Below, one piece after another: positions 1-9,015 of a DNA stretch of 64,000 bases. The notes beneath the pieces are model-generated. The model searched no databases. It was not told the origin of the DNA and saw only the letters and a list, made by a program, of their open reading frames with translations. This DNA is from Vibrio rumoiensis 1S-45. GTDB lineage: Bacteria > Pseudomonadota > Gammaproteobacteria > Enterobacterales > Vibrionaceae. Numbering within the stretch: the stretch's first letter is position 1; each line of letters opens with the position of its first letter. Where the stretch lies: the NCBI RefSeq assembly GCF_000286955.2, contig NZ_AJYK02000012.1:1-64000 (forward strand), read 5' to 3'. The position numbers and the translations under genes were made by a program.

Positions 1-72
1 GATGATCGGGAACCTCGTGTGTCATTCCAATTAATAAAATAGTAAATTCATCATTTTTACTTTTATTCAAAA

Positions 73-84
73 GTAAGATCTTAC
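73..84. promoter_or_regulatory. 12-bp perfect palindrome upstream of alginate lyase
   Basis: GTAAGATCTTAC is a perfect palindrome about 180 bp before the alginate lyase start. The rest of 1-261 is very AT-rich and has no gene I can support. The palindrome could be an operator for a dimeric regulator, but no regulator gene is adjacent inside the window. Function is inferred only. Confidence 0.25.
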
Positions 85-261
85 CCAAATAATCTATGAA
101 GATTGATTCTAATTTCCTGATCATTGTCTAGTTTTTACTACAATTCTCTTATTTGTATTATAAGAATATGAAAGTATATATATTAAATTAATGGAGTAAA
201 TCAAGAGATTGAAATCACTGTCTTGGTTTTTGTAATTTAATCGCATATAGGTGATATAAAA

Positions 262-1830
262 ATGAAACATATCTATCTTAAGACCCTGTTAGCCTCTTCG
301 ATAATCCTAGCAGCAGGTTGTTCAAGTAATGGAAGTGATACAAACAATCTGAGTAATCAACTTGGCGCAGATGCTGAGCCAGTATTAACACCAGTAGCGG
401 TTGAAGCGAGCGGGCACGATGGTAACGGCCCTGATAGACTTTTTGATAATGATATTAAAACTCGTTGGTCTGCAAGTGGTGATGGGCAATGGGCGGTACT
501 TGATTACGGTTCAGCACATGAATTTAATGCTATTCGTGCAGCGTTTAGCAAAGGTAATGAGCGTAAAACTAAATTTGATCTTTTAGTCAGCACCGATGGC
601 AAAACTTGGACGCCAGTGCTTCAAAATCAAGAAAGCTCAGGTGGCGTTATTGGGTATGAGCGTTTTGAATTTGCCCCAGTAACTGCGCGTTATATCAAAT
701 ATGTAGGTCATGGTAATTCATCAAACGATTGGAATAGTGTGACAGAATTAGCACCATTAAATTGTGGAATTAATGCTTGTCCAAGTAATCAAATTATCAC
801 TCCTGATGTTATTGCCGCAGAGCAAACAACAATCGCTCAAATGAAAGCAGAAGAAAAAGCCCAGAAAAATGCCCGTAAAGATTTACGTAAAGGTAATTTT
901 GGTGCGCCAGCTGTCTATCCTTGTTTAACCACCGTTAAATGTGACACTTCGTCAGCACTACCAACTCCGACTTTGCCAGCAGCGCCAAAAGCTGGAAATA
1001 AACCAGGTCAGAACTTTGATTTAACAACATGGTATTTATCGCAACCATTTGATCACGATAATAATGGTCGCCCTGATGATGTTTCAGAATGGGATTTAGC
1101 TAATGGTTATGAGCACCCTGATGTATTTTATACAGCCGCTGATGGTGGCTTGGTATTCAAGACTTTTGTAAAAGGTACTCGTACGTCAGCAAATACAAAA
1201 TATGCACGTACAGAATTACGAGAAATGTTACGCGCGGGTGACGGTTCAATTTCAACTAAAGGTGTAAATAAAAACAACTGGGTATTTAGCTCTGCGCCAG
1301 TCGCGGATCAAAAAGCAGCGGGTGGTGTCGATGGCGTATTAGAAGCGACATTAAAAATTGATCACACGACTACTACAGGTGAGCCAGGTGAAGTTGGACG
1401 CTTTATTATCGGTCAAATTCACGATCAAGATGATGAACCAATTCGTTTGTACTACCGTAAACTGCCTAACCATGAGAAAGGAACGGTTTACTTTGCACAC
1501 GAAAACACACTACAAGGTACCGATACTTACTACAATTTGATTGGTGGTATGACAGGTGAAATTGGCGATGAAGGTATCGGGCTTGGTGAGAAATTCAGCT
1601 ATCGTATTGAAGTAAAAGGCAACACGATGACCGTCAGTGTTACACGTGATGGTAAGCTTGGTGCGAAGCAAGTGGTTGACATGAGTGAAAGTGGTTACGA
1701 TGTTGGTGGTAAATACATGTACTTCAAAGCAGGTGTATACAACCAAAATATCTCTGGTGATTTAGACGATTACGTACAAGCAACTTTCTACGAATTAGAA
1801 AAATCTCACGACACTTACACTGGTAAGTAA
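262..1830 (+). CDS. PL7 alginate lyase lipoprotein with CBM32-like domain
   Basis: Predicted to cleave alginate by beta-elimination at the cell envelope. A lipoprotein signal is visible: hydrophobic segment then LAAGC, making Cys20 the lipidated residue. Residues about 45-165 look like an F5/8 type C (CBM32) carbohydrate-binding domain. A linker holds a charged Lys/Ala/Glu-rich stretch (about 195-215). Residues about 245-522 are a family 7 polysaccharide lyase domain with its three signatures: RTELR at 316-320, QIH at 385-387 and YFKAGVYNQ at 487-495, which carry the catalytic Arg, Gln, His and Tyr. An AGGTG ribosome site precedes the ATG. A strong terminator follows, so it looks monocistronic. 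Surface anchoring suggests it acts on polymer outside the cell or in the periplasm. Family assignment is firm; M/G preference and endo/exo mode cannot be read from sequence. Confidence 0.93.
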   Translation: MKHIYLKTLLASSIILAAGCSSNGSDTNNLSNQLGADAEPVLTPVAVEASGHDGNGPDRLFDNDIKTRWSASGDGQWAVLDYGSAHEFNAIRAAFSKGNERKTKFDLLVSTDGKTWTPVLQNQESSGGVIGYERFEFAPVTARYIKYVGHGNSSNDWNSVTELAPLNCGINACPSNQIITPDVIAAEQTTIAQMKAEEKAQKNARKDLRKGNFGAPAVYPCLTTVKCDTSSALPTPTLPAAPKAGNKPGQNFDLTTWYLSQPFDHDNNGRPDDVSEWDLANGYEHPDVFYTAADGGLVFKTFVKGTRTSANTKYARTELREMLRAGDGSISTKGVNKNNWVFSSAPVADQKAAGGVDGVLEATLKIDHTTTTGEPGEVGRFIIGQIHDQDDEPIRLYYRKLPNHEKGTVYFAHENTLQGTDTYYNLIGGMTGEIGDEGIGLGEKFSYRIEVKGNTMTVSVTRDGKLGAKQVVDMSESGYDVGGKYMYFKAGVYNQNISGDLDDYVQATFYELEKSHDTYTGK

Positions 1831-1860
1831 TATTAAAAACGAATTAATGAACTTATGATG

Positions 1861-1895
1861 AAAGCCAGTAGGGACCTCTACTGGCTTTTTTATTT
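1861..1895 (+). terminator. Rho-independent terminator of alginate lyase
   Basis: An 11-bp perfect stem (AAAGCCAGTAG/CTACTGGCTTT, 1861-1871 and 1878-1888) with a 6-nt loop is followed by a T-rich run. Confidence 0.9.
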
Positions 1896-2044
1896 GTTTT
1901 TTAATTTACTCTTTATGTTTCCATGCTTTAATTTATGTATGACTGAATTCTACATATTTACTTTCAATTTGATCGTTTAGTTAAGCTTACAAGTGTTTCG
2001 CTTTTTTATGAAATTAAGGTAATATCCGGTTAAAACGTAACACC

Positions 2045-2073
2045 TGTACTCTCAAATACGTGTACTCTCAAAT
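2045..2073 (+). repeat. Tandem 13-bp direct repeat before the acyl-CoA synthetase
   Basis: TGTACTCTCAAAT occurs at 2045-2057 and again at 2061-2073, a 16-bp period, ending 11 bp before the ATG. It lies in the likely 5' untranslated region. It may be a regulator or RNA-binding site, or a recent duplication. Confidence 0.6.
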
Positions 2074-2084
2074 GGGTAAAATCT

Positions 2085-3890
2085 ATGTCTCTTGAAGCTT
2101 TTCATCTTATTCGGTTAATACAACAGCAAAGTTCACTAAAAGGTGACGCGATTGCGTTAGAAGGGTTTGAAACTAAAGCACCATGGGATCAAGTTTCATG
2201 GGAACAATTGAATAAGCACACCAACAAGCTCGCAAGCGTGCTTATCCAGTTAGGTGTAGATGTTCAAGATAAATGCGCCATCCTATCTCAGAATTGCCCT
2301 CAATGGACATGTGTTGATCTCGCCATATTAAAAGCACGTAGTGTTGTCGTTCCACTTTATCCAACCAATACATTAGAGCAAGCTCAGTTTATTCTTGAGG
2401 ATTCGGATGTAAAGGTACTGTTCGTTAATGATGAACAGCAATATGAAATGGCGTGTAGATTACAAGCTTTAGTGCCGATGATTGAAACCATTGTGGTATT
2501 TGATGATTCGGTAGACCTAGACTATACCAAGCAGCATTTTCATTTATATTCTTTGCTTGAAGATGATTTCTTAATTGAAAATGAGACGAACGAGCAATTT
2601 GAACAACGCTTGGTTGAAGCTAATTTAAGCGATCTTGTTACCTTGATCTATACCTCGGGTACTACAGGAGATCCAAAAGGTGTCATGTTAGATTATCGAA
2701 ATTTTGCATCGACCATTTCGCAACATGATGAGATTTTAGATTTTACCGATCAGGATACGTCACTCGCTTTTTTACCGCTAAGTCATGTTTTTGAACGCAG
2801 TTGGACTTTCTATGTTTTAAGTCGTGGTGGTAAAAACGTCTATTTGCAAGATACGAACCGTATTAAACAAGCGATTGTCGCAACACGACCAAATACACTA
2901 TGTGTTGTACCGCGTTTCTTAGAGAAAGTGTACAGCGCCATTCAAGATCAAGTTTCAAAAGGCAGTAAAGTTAAACAAGGCATTTTTGCTTGGGCATTGA
3001 AGGTTGGCTCTCGTCAATTTGATGTGACTCAAGGGCGTGCGAAAGGTACTCCATTTTTAACTTGGCAGCATAATCTTGCCGATAAATTAGTGTTTGAAAA
3101 ACTGAGAAATGCACTTGGTGGGAAATTAAAATTTATGCCTTGTGGCGGTGCAGCTTTAGATGCCAATGTGGCTGCTTTTTTTCATGCGATTAATGTGCCT
3201 GTGTTATGTGGCTATGGTATGACAGAAACCACCGCAACCGTAACCTGTAATACTATTGGAAATAGAGTGACAGGCTCAAATGGCAAACCATTATCAGGTA
3301 TGGAAATAAAGCTTGGTACAGATAATGAAATACTTATCCGTGGTGAAACGGTGATGCGTGGTTATTATAATCGCCCAGAAGAAACCGTATCAAATTTTGA
3401 AAATGGTTGGCTAAAAACGGGTGATGCCGGTGAATTTGATGAGGAAGGTAACCTTTATATTACCGACCGCATTAAAGAGTTAATGAAAACCTCTAATGGA
3501 AAGTATATTGCCCCACAGCGCGTTGAAGGCAAGGTAGGTTGCTGCCCATTCATTGAACAAGTGGCAATTATAGCCGATGCAAAAAGCTATGTAACCGCGC
3601 TCATTGTACCTACTTTTGAGTCGTTAGATGCTTGGGCAAAAGAAAAGGGTATTCGTTATGAGTCTCCTTTGGAGCTTCTACGTAATAGTTATGTGATCGA
3701 GCACTTTGAACAGCGATTAAAAATCATGCAAAAAGAGCTTGCCAGTTTTGAGAAGATCAAAAAATTCACGCTATTACCGAATGCTTTTTCTATTGAAGAA
3801 GGTTTGATCACACCGACGCTAAAATTGCGTAGAAAAAATATTTACGCGACTTATTCAAAAGAGATACAAGCAATGTATCAACCGATTTGA
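2085..3890 (+). CDS. Long-chain acyl-CoA synthetase (AMP-forming), FadD15-like
   Basis: Activates a carboxylic acid, probably a long-chain fatty acid, to acyl-AMP and then acyl-CoA. The ANL-superfamily phosphate-binding motif IYTSGTTGDPKG lies near residues 188-199, the GYGMTETTA motif near 377-385, and the hinge/C-terminal motif around TGDAGEFDEEG and YITDRIKEL near 445-465. At 601 residues it fits the FadD15/long-chain ligase group, longer than short-chain acetyl-CoA synthetase-type subdomains would suggest. No signal peptide is seen. The Shine-Dalgarno is weak (GGGTAAA region). It stands alone between a terminator and the norspermidine leader. Substrate chain length is inferred from family only. 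Confidence 0.88.
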   Translation: MSLEAFHLIRLIQQQSSLKGDAIALEGFETKAPWDQVSWEQLNKHTNKLASVLIQLGVDVQDKCAILSQNCPQWTCVDLAILKARSVVVPLYPTNTLEQAQFILEDSDVKVLFVNDEQQYEMACRLQALVPMIETIVVFDDSVDLDYTKQHFHLYSLLEDDFLIENETNEQFEQRLVEANLSDLVTLIYTSGTTGDPKGVMLDYRNFASTISQHDEILDFTDQDTSLAFLPLSHVFERSWTFYVLSRGGKNVYLQDTNRIKQAIVATRPNTLCVVPRFLEKVYSAIQDQVSKGSKVKQGIFAWALKVGSRQFDVTQGRAKGTPFLTWQHNLADKLVFEKLRNALGGKLKFMPCGGAALDANVAAFFHAINVPVLCGYGMTETTATVTCNTIGNRVTGSNGKPLSGMEIKLGTDNEILIRGETVMRGYYNRPEETVSNFENGWLKTGDAGEFDEEGNLYITDRIKELMKTSNGKYIAPQRVEGKVGCCPFIEQVAIIADAKSYVTALIVPTFESLDAWAKEKGIRYESPLELLRNSYVIEHFEQRLKIMQKELASFEKIKKFTLLPNAFSIEEGLITPTLKLRRKNIYATYSKEIQAMYQPI

Positions 3891-3960
3891 TTGATGCATA
3901 TCCAAACTGAATGACATCTTCAAATTCATTAATAAACAGAATGTTAGATAAGGTCAATTA

Positions 3961-3991
3961 ATAGGGTAATAATTATTTTAATTTACCCTAT
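3961..3991. terminator. Inverted repeat after the acyl-CoA synthetase
   Basis: ATAGGGTAA and TTACCCTAT form a 9-bp perfect inverted repeat around an AT-rich loop. No clear U-run follows on the plus strand, so it may be a weak terminator of the synthetase gene or an operator at the leader promoter. Confidence 0.4.
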
Positions 3992-4117
3992 TAAAATTGA
4001 TTGCGTTATAAATAATTTTTGTGCTATTTTCCGCAACAATCTCAAGGTTCAAAGTTTTACCTTAGGGGGATACGCGTAAGGACATTCAAGCTGATTGTGC
4101 CATTACGTATGAGTAGG

Positions 4118-4142
4118 TACTGCTAACATCATGTTATCAGTA
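4118..4142 (+). promoter_or_regulatory. Leader hairpin over the MSRYC mini-ORF stop
   Basis: Two 5-bp stem blocks (TACTG/CAGTA and TAACA/TGTTA) with one internal mismatch enclose a 3-nt loop. The hairpin covers the TAA of the small frame ATG-AGT-AGG-TAC-TGC-TAA at 4109-4126. A short peptide ending in a hairpin is the usual geometry of translation-dependent attenuation; here that is only a hypothesis. Confidence 0.45.
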
Positions 4143-4392
4143 GACGGGAACCGATACGTAAAAGACAAACGTATTGTTATAGGAAGCCCAACATTGAATA
4201 CATTAACCCAGATTTTAAAAATCAGCTTTACACATCTAAACCGCTCAATCGTGGCATTTTTGCGTACGATGGAATGGGCCAATATTACGAGCCTAACTTG
4301 CTACAGTTGTGCTCCGTTAAATCGTCGTACTTCAAATATAACCGAACCTTGAGTTCAAACTACTAATTCATCGAATTGCTTTTGCATTTCAT

Positions 4393-4440
4393 GCCCTTAT
4401 TGTACTTGATGATCTCATTCAAGTGGCAAGGGCTGCTTTT
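4393..4440 (+). terminator. Terminator-like hairpin inside the norspermidine leader
   Basis: GCCCTT pairs with AAGGGC (4393-4398 with 4428-4433) and ACTTGA with TCAAGT (4404-4409 with 4419-4424), followed by TGCTTTT. It lies about 105 nt before the start codon at 4546, so it could be an attenuator or the 3' end of a small RNA. Confidence 0.55.
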
Positions 4441-4545
4441 AGTATCTTCAACCTATACCATAAAATTACATGAATAAGTTGAAGTGGTTTGGCTATTAAT
4501 CCAGCCAATATTTGCTTGTATATACCGTTTGAAGGGTTCTCTTAA

Positions 4546-7476
4546 ATGACCACAGCTTTTGATTTTGAGCTTAATAATGCTCACACACCGTTTACCACCA
4601 ATATTCCTTATATCGATGGTGTGTATGATCTTGAACTCGATCAGGTTTTGCTTGATCAAGAACAACATGAATCAGCGGTTCGTTCGTATCCACGTCGTTT
4701 ACCGATTGCGATTAAACGTGCTTATGGTGCTTTAGTTGAAGATACACGTGGCCAACTGTTTTTAGATTGTTTGGCGGGAGCAGGTACCTTAGTACTTGGC
4801 TATAACCACCCTGAAATTAACCAAGCGTTAAAAGAACAGCTTGATTCAGGACTGCCTTACCAAACACTTGATATTACAACACCATCGAAAGATCGTTTTA
4901 TTAAACAAGTGAAAGCCTTTTTACCTCAAGATTTTGCTGAAAATTCCGTGATCCAATTCTGCGGTCCTTCTGGCGCAGATGCAGTAGAAGCTGCCATCAA
5001 ACTGGCGAAACAAACCACAGGTCGCAATACTATGGTGGCATTTCGTGGTGCTTATCATGGAATGACTAACGGTACGATGGGCATGATGGGGAACCTTGGC
5101 ACGAAAGCGCGTCGTACTGGTTTAATGTCTGATGTTCACTTTATGCCTTTCCCATACAGCCTACGCTGCCCATTTGGTCTGGGTGGAGATGAAGGCGCGA
5201 AGCAAAGCATTCGTTATATTGAACGTATGTTAAATGATGATGAAAGTGGTATTCAAAAGCCAGCGGCTATCATTGTTGAACCAGTTCAAGGCGAAGGTGG
5301 TGTGATCCCAGCGCCTGCTTTTTGGCTACGTGAGCTGCGCCGTATTACTCAAGAGCACGGCATTTTATTGATTTTTGATGAAATCCAATGTGGCGTAGGT
5401 AAAACAGGTCATAACTTTGCATTTGAAGAATCGGGTATTTCACCGGATATTCTTTGTTTATCAAAGGCGATTGGTGGTGGTTTACCGATGTCGATTTTAG
5501 TCTTCAATAAATCGATCGATACATGGAATCCGGGCGAACACACTGGAACATTCCGTGGTAATCAGCTTGCAATGGTTTCTGGTGCAAAGGCGTTAGAAAT
5601 TATTCAACGTGATAACTTAGTTGAGCATGCAAAATCTGCCGGTCAATATTTGCGTGAAGGCTTAGAGCAAATTCAACGTGAAGTCGGTTGTATTGCTGAA
5701 GTGCGCGGTAAAGGTTTAATGCTAGGCGCAGAAGTGGTCAACCCGAACGGTGAGCTAAACAAGTTTGGTGAACGCATTCCAGCATCGGATCTGACCTTAA
5801 AAATTCAACGCGCAGCACTTGAGCGTGGCTTGATGATTGAAAAGGGTGGGCGTGATGGTTCGGTATTGCGTTTCTTGCCACCGATCATCATTAGCTTTGA
5901 ACAAATTGATTTTGCATTGAAAACATTGAAAGCGGCGATTATTGCTGCTGGTGGTGGTATTGATCCTGAAAATCCTCAGCCGTCACAACAAGAATTTGAA
6001 CATCAAGATTGGCAACAGCACTTTATTCAAACAGGTGCTAAAGGTGCTGATAGCTTTGAGCAAGCGATGAATCAAACCACTCAAGCAATGAAAGCAGTAT
6101 TTGAAGCCGTGGATAAGCCTTATTCAGGTATTGACCCGCAATTGCTGAAAGCGCAAATTGAAGCGGTGAATTTAGATTCAAGCAACAGTGATTTACAGCA
6201 AGTGATCAACAGCACCACCAACTTGGTGGCGAAGAACTCTATTTTTGTTCAGCACCCAAATTGCATTGCTCATTTGCATACACCGCCATTAGTTCCAGCG
6301 ATTGCGGCGGAAGCGATGATTGCGTCATTAAATCAATCGATGGATTCATGGGATCAAGCGTCTGCTGCGACCTATGTTGAGCAGCGAGTATCGGATTGGT
6401 TATGTGCGAAATATGAATTAGGCGATAAAGCCGATGGTGTGTTCACCAGTGGTGGAACGCAAAGTAACCAAATGGGGCTATTACTTGCTCGTGACTGGAT
6501 TGCCGATAAGTTAAGCCAGCATTCGATTCAAAAGTTAGGTTTGCCTGAATACGCCGACAAATTGCGTATTGTGTGTTCTAAAAAATCACATTTTACCGTA
6601 CAAAAAACGGCTTCGTTAATGGGATTGGGTGAAGCGGCCGTCGTGTGTGTTGATACGCATATTGATGGCACCATTGATACCAATGCTATGGCCTCTACCT
6701 TAAGTGAGTTAAAAGCAAGTGGTTTAATTCCATTTGCCATGGTAGGGACTGCGGGCACAACCGATCACGGTGCGATTGATGATTTAAACGCATTAGCTGA
6801 TTTAGCCGAGCAACATGATCTATGGCTTCATGTGGATGGTGCCTATGGTGGCGCTTTGATCTTAAGCAGTCATAAAGACCGTTTAGCCGGTATTGAACGT
6901 GCCTCGTCAATTAGTGTCGATTTCCATAAGTTGTTCTATCAACCAATCAGCTGCGGCGCCGTATTGCTAAAAGACAAAGCGAACTTTAAGTACTTATTGC
7001 ATCATGCGGATTACTTGAATCGTGAAACCGATGAATTGCCAAACTTGGTTGATAAGTCAATGGCAACTACACGTCGTTTTGATGCACTCAAAGTATTCAT
7101 GACCATGCAAAGTGTTGGTACTCAAGCGCTTGGTGATATGTACGATCACTTAATTGAACAGACTCAACAGGTCGCTCAATTAGTGGCAAACAATGCCGCA
7201 TTTGAACTACTGGCACCGCCAGCATTATCTACCGTATTGATGCGTTATAGTAATGCAAATTTGTCTGTAGAAGCGCAAGATGATCTTAACCGTAAGATCC
7301 GCATTGAAGCGTTAATTCGTGGTATTGCCGTATTAGGTGAAACTACGGTGGATGGTAAAGCGGCATTGAAATTTACGATTTTGAATCCGTGTCTTAAACT
7401 GTCTGATTTTGAAAAACTGCTCAATGAGATTAATGAATTAGCTCAAGTGTTAACCAGCGAAGGTTCATTACGTTAA
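4546..7476 (+). CDS. Diaminobutyrate aminotransferase/decarboxylase fusion
   Basis: Makes 2,4-diaminobutyrate from aspartate semialdehyde, then decarboxylates it to 1,3-diaminopropane, the first steps of Vibrio norspermidine synthesis. Residues about 35-465 are a class III PLP aminotransferase with FDEIQCG and the Schiff-base lysine Lys307 in LSKAIGGG. Residues about 500-976 are a group II PLP decarboxylase (glutamate/DABA decarboxylase type) with VDGAYGG and the lysine Lys795 in SVDFHK. The two activities are separate genes in many other bacteria; the 976-residue fusion is the Vibrio arrangement. AAGGG ribosome site 9 nt before ATG. A terminator follows at 7483. Cytoplasmic. Confidence 0.95.
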   Translation: MTTAFDFELNNAHTPFTTNIPYIDGVYDLELDQVLLDQEQHESAVRSYPRRLPIAIKRAYGALVEDTRGQLFLDCLAGAGTLVLGYNHPEINQALKEQLDSGLPYQTLDITTPSKDRFIKQVKAFLPQDFAENSVIQFCGPSGADAVEAAIKLAKQTTGRNTMVAFRGAYHGMTNGTMGMMGNLGTKARRTGLMSDVHFMPFPYSLRCPFGLGGDEGAKQSIRYIERMLNDDESGIQKPAAIIVEPVQGEGGVIPAPAFWLRELRRITQEHGILLIFDEIQCGVGKTGHNFAFEESGISPDILCLSKAIGGGLPMSILVFNKSIDTWNPGEHTGTFRGNQLAMVSGAKALEIIQRDNLVEHAKSAGQYLREGLEQIQREVGCIAEVRGKGLMLGAEVVNPNGELNKFGERIPASDLTLKIQRAALERGLMIEKGGRDGSVLRFLPPIIISFEQIDFALKTLKAAIIAAGGGIDPENPQPSQQEFEHQDWQQHFIQTGAKGADSFEQAMNQTTQAMKAVFEAVDKPYSGIDPQLLKAQIEAVNLDSSNSDLQQVINSTTNLVAKNSIFVQHPNCIAHLHTPPLVPAIAAEAMIASLNQSMDSWDQASAATYVEQRVSDWLCAKYELGDKADGVFTSGGTQSNQMGLLLARDWIADKLSQHSIQKLGLPEYADKLRIVCSKKSHFTVQKTASLMGLGEAAVVCVDTHIDGTIDTNAMASTLSELKASGLIPFAMVGTAGTTDHGAIDDLNALADLAEQHDLWLHVDGAYGGALILSSHKDRLAGIERASSISVDFHKLFYQPISCGAVLLKDKANFKYLLHHADYLNRETDELPNLVDKSMATTRRFDALKVFMTMQSVGTQALGDMYDHLIEQTQQVAQLVANNAAFELLAPPALSTVLMRYSNANLSVEAQDDLNRKIRIEALIRGIAVLGETTVDGKAALKFTILNPCLKLSDFEKLLNEINELAQVLTSEGSLR

Positions 7477-7482
7477 TCATAA

Positions 7483-7523
7483 TTACGCCTTACTATTGAA
7501 TGATGGTAAGGCGTAAATTTTTA
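7483..7523 (+). terminator. Terminator between the fusion gene and the dehydrogenase
   Basis: TTACGCCTTAC/GTAAGGCGTAA (7483-7493 and 7506-7516), 11 bp perfect, followed by ATTTTTATTT. Confidence 0.85.
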
Positions 7524-7635
7524 TTTAGATATTAACTTTGAATTATTCAGGATTGATATCCAATGAAATACATATTTTCACTATTTAGATTTGCAATAGT
7601 GAAGTTTAAACATTAAGAAGGAAGGTGCATAAAAG

Positions 7636-8880
7636 ATGTCTATTTTACAAATTGGTGCTGGTGGAGTTGGTTGGGTTGTCGCTCATAAAGCGGCTCAAAA
7701 TAATGATGTTCTTGGTGATATTACTTTAGCCTCTCGTACGATAGGCAAGTGCGAGAAAATTATTGAGTCAATTAAGGGAAAGAACAACTTAAAAGATCCC
7801 TCTAAAAAATTAGAAGCTCGATTTGTAGATGCTGACGATGTTGCCTCTTTAGTCGCATTAATTAACGAAGTGAAACCTGACTTGGTTATTAATGCCGGTC
7901 CTCCTTGGGTTAACGTCACCATTATGGAAGCGTGTTACCAAGCCAAAGTGTCTTATCTTGATACATCCGTTGCGGTTGATTTATGTAGCGAAGGACAACA
8001 AGTACCAGAAGCATACGATCCACAATGGGCATTCCGTGAAAAATTTGCACAAGCAGGTATTACCGGCATTTTAGGCGCAGGTTTTGATCCGGGTGTCGTG
8101 AGTGTCTTTGCCGCTTATGCAGTGAAACACTTATTTGATGAGATCGATACCATTGATGTCATGGATGTGAACGCGGGCGATCACGGTAAAAAGTTTGCCA
8201 CTAACTTTGACCCAGAAACCAATATGCTTGAAATCCAGGGTGATTCTTTCTATTGGGAAGAGGGCAGTTGGAAACAAGTTCCATGTCATACGCGTATGCT
8301 TGAATTTGATTTCCCTAATTGTGGTGAATTTAAAGTGTATTCAATGGCGCACGATGAAGTTCGTTCAATGCAAGAATTCATTCCGGCCAAGCGCATTGAA
8401 TTCTGGATGGGTTTTGGTGATACCTACTTGAATTACTTCAATTGTATGAAAGACATTGGTCTACTAAGCCCAGATCCAATCACGCTGCAAGATGGCACTG
8501 TGGTTGAGCCGTTAAAAGTATTGAAAGCGTTATTGCCCGATCCAACGTCTCTTGCTCCGGGTTACACAGGTAAAACCTGTATTGGTACTTGGGTTCAAGG
8601 CATCAAAGACGGCAAAGCACGCAGTGTGTTTATTTATAACAACGCGGATCACGAAGTGGCTTACCAAGATGTTGAGCACCAAGCGATTGCTTATACTACG
8701 GGTGTTCCTGCCATTACCGCTGCGCTTCAGTACTTTAAAGGTAGCTGGAACGAAGCCGGTGTCTTCAACATGGAACAATTGGATCCTGATGGTTTCCTAG
8801 AAACCATGCCAAGTATTGGTCTAGATTGGCATGTTCAAGAACTAGCGCCGGGTCAACCGAAGATTAATATCTTAAAGTAA
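7636..8880 (+). CDS. Carboxynorspermidine dehydrogenase (saccharopine dehydrogenase family)
   Basis: Condenses 1,3-diaminopropane with aspartate semialdehyde and reduces the Schiff base with NADPH to carboxynorspermidine. The N-terminus has a Rossmann dinucleotide motif GAGGVG (residues 7-12). INAGPPWVN (about 89-97) and the Asp-Pro-Gly segment GAGFDPGVVS (about 147-156) are typical of this saccharopine dehydrogenase-like family. At 414 residues it has the expected length. The 159-bp upstream gap contains a terminator and AT-rich sequence able to hold a separate promoter. The strong neighbours on both sides (DABA fusion and nspC) fix the role. A purine-rich ribosome site (AAGGAAGGTG) lies about 10 nt before the ATG. 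Cytoplasmic. Confidence 0.94.
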   Translation: MSILQIGAGGVGWVVAHKAAQNNDVLGDITLASRTIGKCEKIIESIKGKNNLKDPSKKLEARFVDADDVASLVALINEVKPDLVINAGPPWVNVTIMEACYQAKVSYLDTSVAVDLCSEGQQVPEAYDPQWAFREKFAQAGITGILGAGFDPGVVSVFAAYAVKHLFDEIDTIDVMDVNAGDHGKKFATNFDPETNMLEIQGDSFYWEEGSWKQVPCHTRMLEFDFPNCGEFKVYSMAHDEVRSMQEFIPAKRIEFWMGFGDTYLNYFNCMKDIGLLSPDPITLQDGTVVEPLKVLKALLPDPTSLAPGYTGKTCIGTWVQGIKDGKARSVFIYNNADHEVAYQDVEHQAIAYTTGVPAITAALQYFKGSWNEAGVFNMEQLDPDGFLETMPSIGLDWHVQELAPGQPKINILK

Positions 8881-8920
8881 AAAACGAGGGTCTAGTCCCT
8901 GAGCTACCCCTTTAAAGATT

Positions 8921-8963
8921 TAGGCAGTAATAGTTGTTATTACTGCCTATTTAATTGTTTAAG
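8921..8963 (+). terminator. Terminator between the dehydrogenase and nspC
   Basis: TAGGCAGTAATA/TATTACTGCCTA (8921-8932 and 8938-8949) form a 12-bp perfect stem with loop GTTGT, followed by TTTAATTGTTT. Confidence 0.8.
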
Positions 8964-9015
8964 TCAGTGCTTTCCTTGAAACGAGGAACTAGCACCTAGA
9001 AACTGGTTCTCAACG

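Larger units (their letters stand above)
3891..4545 (+). other. Structured leader region before the norspermidine genes
   Basis: This 655-bp gap has no convincing intact protein gene. It contains an inverted repeat (3961-3991), promoter-like A+T-rich sequence (about 3980-4030), a 5-codon reading frame (4109-4126), a hairpin over its stop codon (4118-4142), a long stop-interrupted frame to 4366, a terminator-like hairpin (4393-4440) and two further small hairpins (4446-4484 and 4489-4508) before the ATG at 4546. Taken together this looks like a long regulatory 5' leader or a separate small RNA, possibly responding to polyamines. That role is inference. Confidence 0.5.

Noticed and set aside
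4131..4352. A 73-codon plus-strand frame in the norspermidine leader
   Set aside because: No ribosome site, atypical composition, and it overlaps hairpins and another equally open frame; it does not look like a gene.
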